Part shown: piece by piece, positions 25,883 through 33,802 of the stretch
Position numbering within the stretch: position 1 is the first letter of the stretch
Layout of the letters: every line of letters begins with the position of its first letter
Origin: an uncultured Lachnospiraceae bacterium
GTDB taxonomy: Bacteria; Bacillota; Clostridia; Lachnospirales; Lachnospiraceae
Reading direction: 5' to 3'
Assembly: GCA_900544685.1 (NCBI GenBank)
Contig: UQWA01000012.1
Coordinates: 15,395 to 79,394 of the forward strand
DNA length: 64,000 nt
Program-made: the position numbers and the translations under genes
The notes under the pieces: generated by a model
Seen by the model: the letters and a program-made list of their open reading frames with translations, nothing else
Database searches by the model: none
What the model was told of the DNA's origin: nothing

Positions 25883-27226
25883 CTATTCACTTTTCTTTTT
25901 CACCGGATGCTTCCTCATTATCGCAAAGTACATAATCAGAAGCAGTGCAGATGCCAGTATCCATGCCATCGGGCTTGCCAGGCACACGCCTGCATAGCTG
26001 TGATAATGGATAGCTATGAGTGCCACGCTTCCACGCCCCACCAGTTCTGCCACACCTGCCATCATTGGCAATAGTCCGTATCCCATGCCCTGGATTCCAT
26101 TTCGATATACATTCACAATGGTTAACGGGAAGAGGAACAGTGCAGTAAACTTCATGTAAGTATCTACCATGCCCTGAATCTGGGAAGCATCTCCGCTGAT
26201 AAACAGGTCAGTAACAATATAACCCCAGTAGTACATGACGATTCCCATGACGATGGAAAAGGCAAACCCGAACTCAGTTGCCCTGGCGAAGCCTTTCCGT
26301 ACTCGGTCATAGCGTCCTGCACCAACGTTCTGTGCTGCAAAAGTCGCAATTGCAGAACCGAGGGCTATGTATGCCTGTCCAGACATCTGTTCACATTTGG
26401 AAGCTGCAGTAAATGCTGCCACATAAGTAGATCCCAGCGTATTTAATGCCATCTGTACCATGGTTGTTCCGATAGCCGTAATGGAATACTGGAATGCCAT
26501 TGGCAGTCCCACTGAGAGCTGATTTTTCACCAAACGGCTTTCCACACGCAGTTCCTCTTTGCTTAAATGCAGAATCGGTACTTTCTTTATCATATAGATC
26601 AGACATAAAACTGCTGATACACCCTGAGAAATGACCGTTGCGTAAGCAGCTCCTGCCACGCCCATTTTTAAGACAATGATCGATACCAGATCCAGCACAA
26701 TATTCATGGAAGCAGAAAACAGCAGGAAGTACAGTGGTACCTTACTGTTTCCCAATGCCCTCAGGATACAGGCAAACAGGTTATATAATGCCTGTACCAG
26801 AATTCCAGCGCAGATAATCATGATATAGCGGTAAGCATCATCAAAAATATCATCTGGTGTATTCATCAATACCAGCAGCCGGTGCATTCCAAGCAGACTG
26901 ATGGCTGTCAGAATGATGGTCGCCGCAAGAGCAATCATTCCTGCTGATACTACGCTTTTTCGCATCTCCTTCATATCTCCGGCGCCAAAACGCTGGCTGG
27001 TAAGTACCGTAATTCCTGCCATCAGCCCGGTCATAAATCCCAGAATCATAAAGTTAATGGTTCCGGTGGATCCCACTGCTGCCAGTGCCTCCGTACTGAC
27101 GAACTTTCCTACAATCACTGTATCTACCACATTGTAGATCTGCTGAAACAGATTCCCCGCAAATACCGGCAGTGCGAAGTACAGAATATTCTTACCCGGA
27201 CTGCCTGTTGTCATATTTTTTTCCAT
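25883..27226 (-). CDS. MATE-family efflux transporter
   Basis: A 447-residue, 12-helix multidrug/toxin efflux protein. Start chosen at ATG 27226, behind AGAGGAAG; a TTG 28 codons upstream lacks support and would add a very basic tail. Opening MTTGSPGKNILYFALPVFAGN with LFQQIYNVVDTVIVGKFV is the standard NorM/MepA-like N-terminus, and ALNTLGSTYVAAFTAASK appears in the second half. It probably exchanges cations for drugs or metabolites. Monocistronic by its flanking terminators. Confidence 0.9.
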   Translation of the reverse strand: MEKNMTTGSPGKNILYFALPVFAGNLFQQIYNVVDTVIVGKFVSTEALAAVGSTGTINFMILGFMTGLMAGITVLTSQRFGAGDMKEMRKSVVSAGMIALAATIILTAISLLGMHRLLVLMNTPDDIFDDAYRYIMIICAGILVQALYNLFACILRALGNSKVPLYFLLFSASMNIVLDLVSIIVLKMGVAGAAYATVISQGVSAVLCLIYMIKKVPILHLSKEELRVESRLVKNQLSVGLPMAFQYSITAIGTTMVQMALNTLGSTYVAAFTAASKCEQMSGQAYIALGSAIATFAAQNVGAGRYDRVRKGFARATEFGFAFSIVMGIVMYYWGYIVTDLFISGDASQIQGMVDTYMKFTALFLFPLTIVNVYRNGIQGMGYGLLPMMAGVAELVGRGSVALIAIHYHSYAGVCLASPMAWILASALLLIMYFAIMRKHPVKKKSE

Positions 27227-27308
27227 AACCGTCTTCCTCTTTCTCCCTCTTCCATGAATCACAGCTTCATCTCGGTTACTCAGGATCGCAACACTTTTTA
27301 TTTCCGTC

Positions 27309-27347
27309 AAAAAGTTCTGGTCCCCATAAAAGTGAACCAGAACTTTT
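27309..27347 (-). terminator. Terminator after the NEW3/ABC-2 operon
   Basis: AAAGTTCTGGT/ACCAGAACTTT perfect 11-bp stem followed on the minus strand by TTTTTG. It lies just upstream of the MATE gene. Confidence 0.85.
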
Positions 27348-27457
27348 CTTCATCACATTATTCTTTTTTTCAGTCTGTGTCAAGAACTTTTATATAAAAA
27401 ATTAATGTATCTGTTCAGAGCCAACCTCCAAAATGCTACGTATTTCATCGGTGTTTC

Positions 27458-28486
27458 TTAGTTTCGAATCTCCTGTCTCATAAATCCAATATAAGATCCT
27501 CCAAAAGCTACCATCATCAGTGCTACCAGACCGGTCAGATGCGGCCATACCAGAAGCATGCTCTGTCCGAAGGACAGGTAACCGGAAATGGCGCCCTCAA
27601 GCTGCTGCATGGTAACAACGTTTACGGAACGTACTGTTGGGTTCATGATCGTAGATACCGCTTCACTATACAGATAATACGGGGAAATACGGTTCAGTCC
27701 CAGATTCAGCGTATAGTTATGCATGGTATTCAATACTGCCTCATACTGTGTGGTAATCGGATATACTGCATTTGCAATGATATTTGCTACCATACTCATG
27801 AAAATTGTGAAGAAAATCCACAATGCGATCACTGCCATGGCTGAGGTGGCTGAATGTCTGCACACAACAGAAAACAGGATGGATAATCCAAGCCAGAAGT
27901 CCATGTATACCACTGTGAAGATCAAAAATGCCAGCACACGAAGGACTTCTTCTGTCTGAGGAATCATCCCCGTTGACAGAACTCCCACAGCTCCCACGAA
28001 GATTCCCATGGTAAATACCATAATCATGATCACGGCATTGCCTGCCAGGAATTTGCCAATGATAATGGAATCACGATAAATCGGCTGTGCTACCAGACGG
28101 TTCAGAGTACCGTTGTTGCGCTCACTGTTGATCGCATCGAACCCCAGAGTCAATCCCACAAACGGTCCCATCAAGGCTATAATGCTCATAAAGGACGGGA
28201 TAGAATTGCCGCTGGTGGTATAGATCTTCAGGAATACAAAATTACTGTCACTGGAAATAGCGTCTGCCAGTCCATTCAGTGCCCCGTACAGACTGGCAAT
28301 ACTGGTTCCCAGAATCAACAGTAAAATGATCAGGAAACGCTTGCTGCGCAGATGATCTGCCAGTTCCTTATGATACAGTGCCATCAGACCAGTATGCTTA
28401 TTCACATGATTTCCATGCTCTTTTTTTTCTGCTGACGGCTGTTTTTCCGATGGCTGTTTTTCTTTCTTTAATACTGCTGCGGTCAT
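27458..28486 (-). CDS. ABC-2 type transporter permease
   Basis: A 342-residue permease with six or so hydrophobic segments after a Lys/Glu-rich cytoplasmic N-terminus of about 35 residues (LKKEKQPSEKQPSAEKKEHG). It belongs to the NosY/CcmB-like ABC-2 group (FDAINSERNNGTLNRLVAQPI is the characteristic elbow-helix loop). The start overlaps the ATPase stop by four bases. It forms an exporter with the upstream ATPase. Confidence 0.88.
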   Translation of the reverse strand: MTAAVLKKEKQPSEKQPSAEKKEHGNHVNKHTGLMALYHKELADHLRSKRFLIILLLILGTSIASLYGALNGLADAISSDSNFVFLKIYTTSGNSIPSFMSIIALMGPFVGLTLGFDAINSERNNGTLNRLVAQPIYRDSIIIGKFLAGNAVIMIMVFTMGIFVGAVGVLSTGMIPQTEEVLRVLAFLIFTVVYMDFWLGLSILFSVVCRHSATSAMAVIALWIFFTIFMSMVANIIANAVYPITTQYEAVLNTMHNYTLNLGLNRISPYYLYSEAVSTIMNPTVRSVNVVTMQQLEGAISGYLSFGQSMLLVWPHLTGLVALMMVAFGGSYIGFMRQEIRN

Positions 28487-29502
28487 CTTACGCCACCTCC
28501 CCTGAATAACTTATTATGTAATTTTCCCTTCTGGGTGGCTTTCATTGCGGCAGCCTCAGCCTCCGCTTCTGCCCGCTCAAAATACATCCGGTAGATTGCA
28601 TCCAGGTCTCCGCCTCTCTGATGGAAATGCTGGATCGTATATCCATGGCTGCCCAGGAATGTGGTCAGCTGAGAACGGATATCATATTTGGACTCTACCA
28701 CAAACATATTTCCTTCTTTTTGTATGCTGGATACGCCCGGCTGTCTGCTAATCTCTGCCAGTACCTTGTCATCACAGGGATCCACCTGCAGTTCCAGGGA
28801 ATACTTTGTGCTATCCTGTACCTGATGTCCCAGATCCTCGATCTCGCCACAGGCTACCAGATTGCCGTTGACAAAAATACCTACCCTGTCACAGATCTGC
28901 TGTACCTGATACAGCTGATGGGATGAAATCAGCAGTGTTCTGCCATCTTCTTTTGCCATCTGTGTCATCAGTTCCAACAATTCTCTCATACCTTCCGGAT
29001 CCAGTCCCAGTGTCGGTTCATCCATAATGATGATCTCCGGATCCTTCATCAGTACATCTGCGATACCCAGTCGCTGTTTCATACCTTTGGAATATGTGCC
29101 GGCCTTCTTATCTGCCGCCTCCTCCAGTCTGACCCGCTTCAGCGCCGCATCACTGCGTTCCTTAATCTCTTCTTCGGACAATCCATTCAGCCGTCCGGTA
29201 AATGCCAGATTCTGTCTGCCAGTCAGATCCTGATAAAATCCCGGATTATCCGGCAGATATCCTACGATTTTCTTAATGCCCAGTGCATTTCTGGTACAGT
29301 CCATGCCTTCTATAGTTGCCGTACCTGCCGTTGGCTCTGTCAGCCCAAGAAGCATCAGGATCGTAGTGGTCTTACCGGCACCGTTCGGTCCCAGTAAGCC
29401 AAATATCTCACCTTTTTTCACAGACAGGTTCAACTGATTGACCGCGGTTTTCTCACCGTAGCACTTCGTCAGCCCGCTTGTCTGAATAATCACTTCGCCC
29501 AT
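28483..29502 (-). CDS. ABC transporter ATPase (ABC-2 exporter)
   Basis: A 339-residue ATPase of the CcmA/NosF/BcrA group. Walker A GPNGAGKTT, signature YSKGMKQRLGIADVL, Walker B IIIMDEPTLGLDP. The last 110 residues are a regulatory C-terminal extension. It lies between the NEW3 protein gene (3-base gap) and the permease. Confidence 0.9.
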   Translation of the reverse strand: MGEVIIQTSGLTKCYGEKTAVNQLNLSVKKGEIFGLLGPNGAGKTTTILMLLGLTEPTAGTATIEGMDCTRNALGIKKIVGYLPDNPGFYQDLTGRQNLAFTGRLNGLSEEEIKERSDAALKRVRLEEAADKKAGTYSKGMKQRLGIADVLMKDPEIIIMDEPTLGLDPEGMRELLELMTQMAKEDGRTLLISSHQLYQVQQICDRVGIFVNGNLVACGEIEDLGHQVQDSTKYSLELQVDPCDDKVLAEISRQPGVSSIQKEGNMFVVESKYDIRSQLTTFLGSHGYTIQHFHQRGGDLDAIYRMYFERAEAEAEAAAMKATQKGKLHNKLFRGGGVR

Positions 29503-29505
29503 AAC

Positions 29506-30783
29506 TTATCTTCTCCCATATTTTTTGAATACATAACCAAGACCAGCTCCCAGTACTACGATAATCGCAACTGCTGCAAGTCCCCAGCTGGTACGTGTCT
29601 TCACAGATACACGCAGGCTTGCGGTAGATGTTGCCACATCATTGGCTGCTGTGATAGATGCTACATAATCACCTGTGATGGCATCGGAATCTGGAGTAAT
29701 ATAAGCGGTTACTTCTTTGGTTGCACCTGCTTCCAGCAAATCAATAGTAGATTCATCAAAACTGATATCCCAGTTGCTGGCTGCGGAAGAAGTCAGATTC
29801 AAGTTGGTCAGATCCACATTACCTGTATTCGTAATGGATAAGGTTACTGCTTTCTTATCATTTGCATAAGCATCTACACTTAAGTTACCGCTTGGTGTGG
29901 ATACCTCTACGGCATATGATCCGGTAATGGTTACTTTCAATTCTTCCGTCAGTTTTTCTGAAGAAGAGATAGCGGAAATTGGAATGGTATAATCACCCTG
30001 TGTCAGTGTCTCAGGCGGTGTAACAGAAACGGTAATACCCTGGCTGGCACCTGCTTCCACATTCAGGCTGGCTACGGCATTGCTTTCCCCTGATGGTGTG
30101 AAGCTTACCTGCCATCCGTCCGGCGCCTCTGCTGAAAGGCTGAAGGACTGTTCGGAACCCTTGTTATTTACCAGTGTGGTATCAAAACTGAATGCGGTAC
30201 CGGATGCTGCCTGCTGTTCTGCATATTCTGCGGTAAAAGTACTGGCTCCGTTTTCCTCTTCGGAAACATTCAGTGTCAGTGTCACATCACTGCTTTCCCC
30301 GTCATCTGTGACAGCTTCCAATGTTACATTATATTCACCCTCTGCCGTACCTTCCGGAACGGTCAGGCTTAAGGTTGCCAGTCCTTCCGATACTTCACCG
30401 GAAGACTGAATATGTACTTTATTGATCTGACCGCCGTTTCCACGAAAATATCCTTCCCATCCATCCGGCAGATCCTTAATGCTCAGTGCTGCATCCTGAC
30501 CGTTTCCAGTCTGGTTAATAAAGTCCAGATCAAATGTCGTTGTCTCACCTGGTTTTACGGAGATACCCGGATAAGCGGTACTCATCTCAAATGTACTGTC
30601 AGAAGATACTTCCTGTGTATCTGTAGTGGTCTCCGGTGCTGCATAGACCGCTGCAGGTGTCACGAGACTAAACATACTCAGAAGTGCTGCTGTCATACCA
30701 ATGCTCTTTAACTTAGACCGCTTACTTCTTCCTTTCCCCTTTGTAATGTTCTGATTACTGAAATACAGTTGTCTCTTTCTCAT
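29506..30783 (-). CDS. Secreted, membrane-anchored NEW3-domain protein
   Basis: A 425-residue surface protein. The second in-frame ATG (30783) has AGGAG 10 bases upstream; the first (30792) is only one base from it, so 30783 is preferred. A basic N-terminus with signal peptide ends near AVYAAPE. At least three beta-sandwich repeats of the NEW3/COG1470 type follow (PGETTTFDLDF, PEGTAEGEYNVTLEA, PETLTQGDYTIPISA, TITPDSDAITGDYV-like). A C-terminal TM (WGLAAVAIIVVLGAGLGYVF) and basic tail anchor it. It is the first gene of the ABC-2 exporter operon and may present or receive the exported compound. Function unknown. Confidence 0.8.
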   Translation of the reverse strand: MRKRQLYFSNQNITKGKGRSKRSKLKSIGMTAALLSMFSLVTPAAVYAAPETTTDTQEVSSDSTFEMSTAYPGISVKPGETTTFDLDFINQTGNGQDAALSIKDLPDGWEGYFRGNGGQINKVHIQSSGEVSEGLATLSLTVPEGTAEGEYNVTLEAVTDDGESSDVTLTLNVSEEENGASTFTAEYAEQQAASGTAFSFDTTLVNNKGSEQSFSLSAEAPDGWQVSFTPSGESNAVASLNVEAGASQGITVSVTPPETLTQGDYTIPISAISSSEKLTEELKVTITGSYAVEVSTPSGNLSVDAYANDKKAVTLSITNTGNVDLTNLNLTSSAASNWDISFDESTIDLLEAGATKEVTAYITPDSDAITGDYVASITAANDVATSTASLRVSVKTRTSWGLAAVAIIVVLGAGLGYVFKKYGRR

Positions 30784-30915
30784 GATCTGCATGCTCCTTT
30801 ACTTCAATTTACAGGGATATTCTGTGAGGCTTCATCTGGCACTCACCTGCCCCGTTTGCTGACGCTATAGTAGAACCTGAATCTAAACTAAATTTAAAGT
30901 AATTTGAGCTAAATT

Positions 30916-30951
30916 TTGAACATCCTGTGAACTTGTGAAAATTCAGTGAAC
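30916..30951 (+). promoter_or_regulatory. Tandem GTGAA repeats before the response regulator
   Basis: TTGAAC (30916), GTGAAC (30927), GTGAAA (30935) and GTGAAC (30946) occur as two pairs 11 bases apart, upstream of a TATACT -10 at 30978-30983. This is the layout of OmpR-family operators and suggests autoregulation or control of the divergent NEW3 operon. Confidence 0.4.
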
Positions 30952-31041
30952 TCTGCTGTTTTTCCAGATTTTAGTGCTATACTGTCCCACAGAAGATATC
31001 CCGGAATTCATTTTAACCGGTCATTTTTTCAGGAGGGTTTT

Positions 31042-31716
31042 ATGTTTCGCATATTGGTTGTAGATGATGACAAAAATTCCAGACGGTATTATCACGCAGT
31101 TCTTTCTCATTCCGGCTATCAGCCTTTTTGCGCCGATTCTGCGGAAAATGCCTTTCATCTGCTAGAAGAAAAGAATATTGATCTGCTTCTGGTGGATGCT
31201 CTTATGCCTGGAACGGATGGTTTTTCTCTGACCAAAACACTCCGTGACTGTGGAAATGATATGCCGATTCTAATGATTGCGCCAAAGCACATGGCAAAAG
31301 ATGTGAAAAAAGGATTTCTCATGGGCGTAGATGACTACATGGCATGCCCTGTTGATGAAGATGAGATGTTGCTGCGTATCCGGGCACTGCTGCGCCGGGC
31401 AAAAATCGTATCAGAACACGAATTAAAAGTGGGGAATACTACTCTCGATTATGATACACTGACCGTGTCCATCCATGGTAACGAAACGATTCTTCCACAG
31501 AAAGAATTCTATCTGCTTTATAAGCTCCTGTCCTATCCGAACCAGATCTTCACCAGAGACCAACTCATGGAGGATATCTGGGGTCCGGAATCCGATTCCA
31601 CATCCGCTACTGTCAGCGTACATATCGGACGCCTGCGGAAGCGGTTCGAACACAGTGAAGATTTTACCATACATACCATACGGGGACTGGGGTATAAAGC
31701 ATGTGTGTTAAAATAG
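31042..31716 (+). CDS. OmpR-family response regulator with atypical receiver (orphan)
   Basis: A 224-residue regulator starting at ATG 31042, five bases after AGGAGG. The receiver keeps the acidic pocket (DDD 8-10) and the phospho-acceptor D52, but the conserved Thr/Ser is Ala80 and the conserved Lys of the KPF motif is Cys102 (YMACPVDEDEM). The C-terminal winged helix is normal (RDQLMEDIWG, TIRGLGYK). No histidine kinase is adjacent. The lost switch residues suggest phosphorylation-independent control. It is divergent from the NEW3/ABC-2 operon, a likely target. Confidence 0.88.
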   Translation: MFRILVVDDDKNSRRYYHAVLSHSGYQPFCADSAENAFHLLEEKNIDLLLVDALMPGTDGFSLTKTLRDCGNDMPILMIAPKHMAKDVKKGFLMGVDDYMACPVDEDEMLLRIRALLRRAKIVSEHELKVGNTTLDYDTLTVSIHGNETILPQKEFYLLYKLLSYPNQIFTRDQLMEDIWGPESDSTSATVSVHIGRLRKRFEHSEDFTIHTIRGLGYKACVLK

Positions 31717-31776
31717 TTTCTCTTTTCGTGTTCACTAAATCATGTTATATTAATTTCATAAGTAGGAGGATATTTA

Positions 31777-32019
31777 TTGTTTCAAATTACTTATTCTAAG
31801 AAAGCAATAAAATTTTTACAAAAGCAGGATAAAACCACACAAAAAAGACTTATTTATGCAATTAAAAAGCTTCCTCTTGAGGGTGATATTAAAAAATTAC
31901 AGAATACAAAAGGATTTCGTCTTCGAGTAGGAAATTTCCGTGTATTATTTGATGTAAATGGAATTATCATAGATATTATAGAAATTGGTAATCGCGGGCA
32001 GATTTATAAAGGAGTGTGA
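31777..32019 (+). CDS. RelE/ParE-superfamily toxin
   Basis: An 80-residue protein with a TTG start, supported by AGGAGG 8 bases upstream. Features of the RelE/ParE fold: ITYSKKAIKFLQKQD at the start, central LQNTKGFRLRVGNFRVLFD and a final IIEIGNRGQIYK. Such toxins cleave mRNA on the ribosome or poison gyrase. The partner antitoxin overlaps its ribosome site with the toxin's stop codon region. Toxin-first order is less common for RelBE. Confidence 0.85.
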   Translation: MFQITYSKKAIKFLQKQDKTTQKRLIYAIKKLPLEGDIKKLQNTKGFRLRVGNFRVLFDVNGIIIDIIEIGNRGQIYKGV

Positions 32020-32024
32020 TCAAT

Positions 32025-32249
32025 ATGTCAAATGTAAAAGAAAGAATCTTTGGTGCTGTTACCATTATGAGTGAACAGGATGCACAAAAACTCTGGGAAT
32101 TAATCCAAGGAACTTTTATTCTTAATAATGCTGAAGAGGTTACTCCCGACGAAGATGAATTAGCAGCCCTTGCCGCTTATGAAGCAAATGATCCAGAATA
32201 CCAACCTTCTATGACACAGGAAGAATTACTGAAAAAACTTAAGTTGTAA
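32025..32249 (+). CDS. Probable antitoxin partner of the RelE-like toxin
   Basis: A 74-residue protein starting at ATG 32025, with GGAG at 32011-32014. The N-terminal half is neutral (MSNVKERIFGAVTIMSEQDAQKLWELI) and the C-terminal half strongly acidic (EEVTPDEDELAALAAYEANDPEY), as expected for a flexible toxin-neutralising tail. Identification rests on the pairing and charge, not on a recognised DNA-binding domain. Confidence 0.7.
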   Translation: MSNVKERIFGAVTIMSEQDAQKLWELIQGTFILNNAEEVTPDEDELAALAAYEANDPEYQPSMTQEELLKKLKL

Positions 32250-32390
32250 AAAGTTCTTTCATTTTTTCCAGTAATGCTTTTTCCTGTTCCGGAGTCAGAT
32301 TTTCCATTGGTCGTCTCATATTTGATGTCTTGATGACTCCTTCTTCTTTCAGAATCACTTTATGGAAAACAGGGCTTTGCCCTAACAGTA
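32240..32390 (-). pseudogene. C-terminal fragment of a dihydrodipicolinate-synthase/NAL-family gene
   Basis: On the minus strand a frame of about 50 codons ending in TAA (32240-32242) reads HKVILKEEGVIKTSNMRRP then MENLTPEQEKALLEKMKEL, the typical C-terminal helix of DapA/N-acetylneuraminate lyase-family proteins. There is no start and no catalytic part. The 5' side is cut off exactly at the inverted repeat 32391-32430. It overlaps the antitoxin's last codons by 10 bases on the opposite strand. Confidence 0.65.
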
Positions 32391-32430
32391 AAAGGCTTCA
32401 ACGACAATTTTTCTCATCGTTGAAGCCTTT
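32391..32430. terminator. Strong bidirectional hairpin at the dapA-fragment boundary
   Basis: Perfect 14-bp stem AAAGGCTTCAACGA/TCGTTGAAGCCTTT with a 12-base loop, followed by TTTTTG on the plus strand. Confidence 0.75.
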
Positions 32431-32590
32431 TTGTTATTTTCATATAAACTCATAAGTAATATTTGTTTAGCCAAACAATTATTTAGCATGCGCACGCTTC
32501 TCCTGTATCTCTCAGACTTTCGCCCTGTCTGTACCTTCGGCGTGTGGCTGACACGAAAATTTACCACCTCAAATATTTCCCCTGTTCAAG
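32431..32590. other. Non-coding accessory spacer
   Basis: No convincing gene. A minus-strand frame of 61 codons exists (reaching through the hairpin) without a ribosome site. A small TTGTTTAGCCAAACAA palindrome sits at 32463-32478. It may be the relic of the deleted FtsX permease or part of a dispersed element. Confidence 0.4.
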
Positions 32591-33283
32591 TTATTCTTCC
32601 AACAACTCCCCATCCACGATCCTGACGATTCTCTGTGCATGTTGCGCCACTCCCAGGTCATGAGTGATCATGACGATGGTATTTCCCATTTCATGCAGTC
32701 TGTGAAACAGCTTCAACACTTCTTTTCCACTGGTCTGATCCAGTGCGCCGGTTGGTTCATCCGCCAGCAGTATAGCTGGTTCGCCCACCAGTGCTCTGGC
32801 AATGGCTACTCTCTGCTGCTGGCCACCGGACAGTTCTCTTGGCTTGTGGTGCATACGTTCTTCCAGCCCCAGCATTCGTATGGTTTCAAGGCTGGCCTCT
32901 TCCGCTTCTTTTTGTGTCATGCCTCTCACCAGTAATGGCATAATAATGTTCTGCATGACATTATAGGTTTGTATCAGATGATATTTCTGAAAAATAAATC
33001 CAATTTTTTCATTGCGGATTCTGGTCAGTTCTTTTTCTGATGTCCGTTCAATCTGACAGTCATCCAGCCGGTAACTGCCGGAATCCGGTTTATCCATACA
33101 CCCTATCACGTTCATCAATGTACTTTTTCCGGAACCGGATGGTCCCAGAATAGCCAGGAATTCCCCCTCTTTCACTTCCAGATTCACATCTTTTAAGGCA
33201 TGGAGCTTTTCTGATCCCACAGAATAATATTTGTTGATATCTTTGATTTCTATGATTTTTTCATGCTTAACCTCATTATTCAT
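32591..33283 (-). CDS. ABC transporter ATPase (MacB type), orphaned
   Basis: A 230-residue ATPase, intact by motif: Walker A GPSGSGKST, Q-loop FIFQKYHL, signature LSGGQQQRVAIARAL, Walker B LLADEPTGALD, H-loop MITHD. Its start overlaps the end of the broken adaptor gene by 8 bases, as in MacA-MacB operons. The FtsX permease that should follow is missing, replaced by a spacer and a dapA fragment. It may be non-functional or serve a permease elsewhere. Confidence 0.88.
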   Translation of the reverse strand: MNNEVKHEKIIEIKDINKYYSVGSEKLHALKDVNLEVKEGEFLAILGPSGSGKSTLMNVIGCMDKPDSGSYRLDDCQIERTSEKELTRIRNEKIGFIFQKYHLIQTYNVMQNIIMPLLVRGMTQKEAEEASLETIRMLGLEERMHHKPRELSGGQQQRVAIARALVGEPAILLADEPTGALDQTSGKEVLKLFHRLHEMGNTIVMITHDLGVAQHAQRIVRIVDGELLEE

Positions 33284-33680
33284 TCAGCATCCAGATCTCA
33301 GTGATCGTTTCATTGCCTCCGGATGATGCCGAACTTGATGTATCATAGCTTCCGTCTGCAATGCCTTCTTCCAGTTCCGTAATTCTGTCACCAATGTCTA
33401 CCAGTACTTCCTCATGATCCGTTAAGGCATTTTCTACTTCATTTGTCTGCTAGGTACGAATATACTCTGCATTTTCCGCATCTGCTTCCGCAGACTCCCA
33501 GATATATTTTGCTTCCAGAATTCCCTGATCATAAGCAAGCTGCGTATCTGTCAGTGTACTGTCTGCTTTGATGATTGCTGCTTCATAATAAGCACATGCT
33601 TTCTGATAGCTTTCCTCTGTCAGTTTCAGAATCGCATCCCCTTCCGCAAGCTGAGTACCTTCTCCTGTCTTCCATATCAT
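33276..33680 (-). pseudogene. Truncated MacA/HlyD-type efflux adaptor
   Basis: The minus frame begins within the lipoyl-like half-motif (GEGTQLAEGDAILKLTEESYQKA), continues through an alpha-helical hairpin, meets an in-frame TAG at 33450-33452, then resumes in the same frame (QTNEVENALTDHEE...) to TAA at 33276-33278. The signal peptide, TM helix and barrel domain are absent. Both a 5' deletion and a nonsense change are therefore present. The Ser/Gly-rich SYDTSSSASSGGNE tail resembles the C-termini of Gram-positive adaptors. Confidence 0.75.
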
Positions 33681-33736
33681 ATTGCATCTGGATAATAGTA
33701 ATAGAATAACTTAAACTGAATTTAAACTTATTATAA

Positions 33737-33781
33737 AAAGAGACGGAACTAAACGATATACTCATTTTGTTCCGTCTCTTT
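33737..33781 (-). terminator. Terminator after the BTAD regulator
   Basis: Perfect 13-bp stem AAAGAGACGGAAC/GTTCCGTCTCTTT, followed by TTTTAT on the minus strand. Confidence 0.85.
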
Positions 33782-33802
33782 CTATTATTCTGTTTTCATA
33801 TT

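Noticed and set aside
32382..32567. 61-codon minus-strand ORF
   Set aside because: It runs through the terminator-like hairpin, lacks a ribosome site, and shows no recognisable domain.
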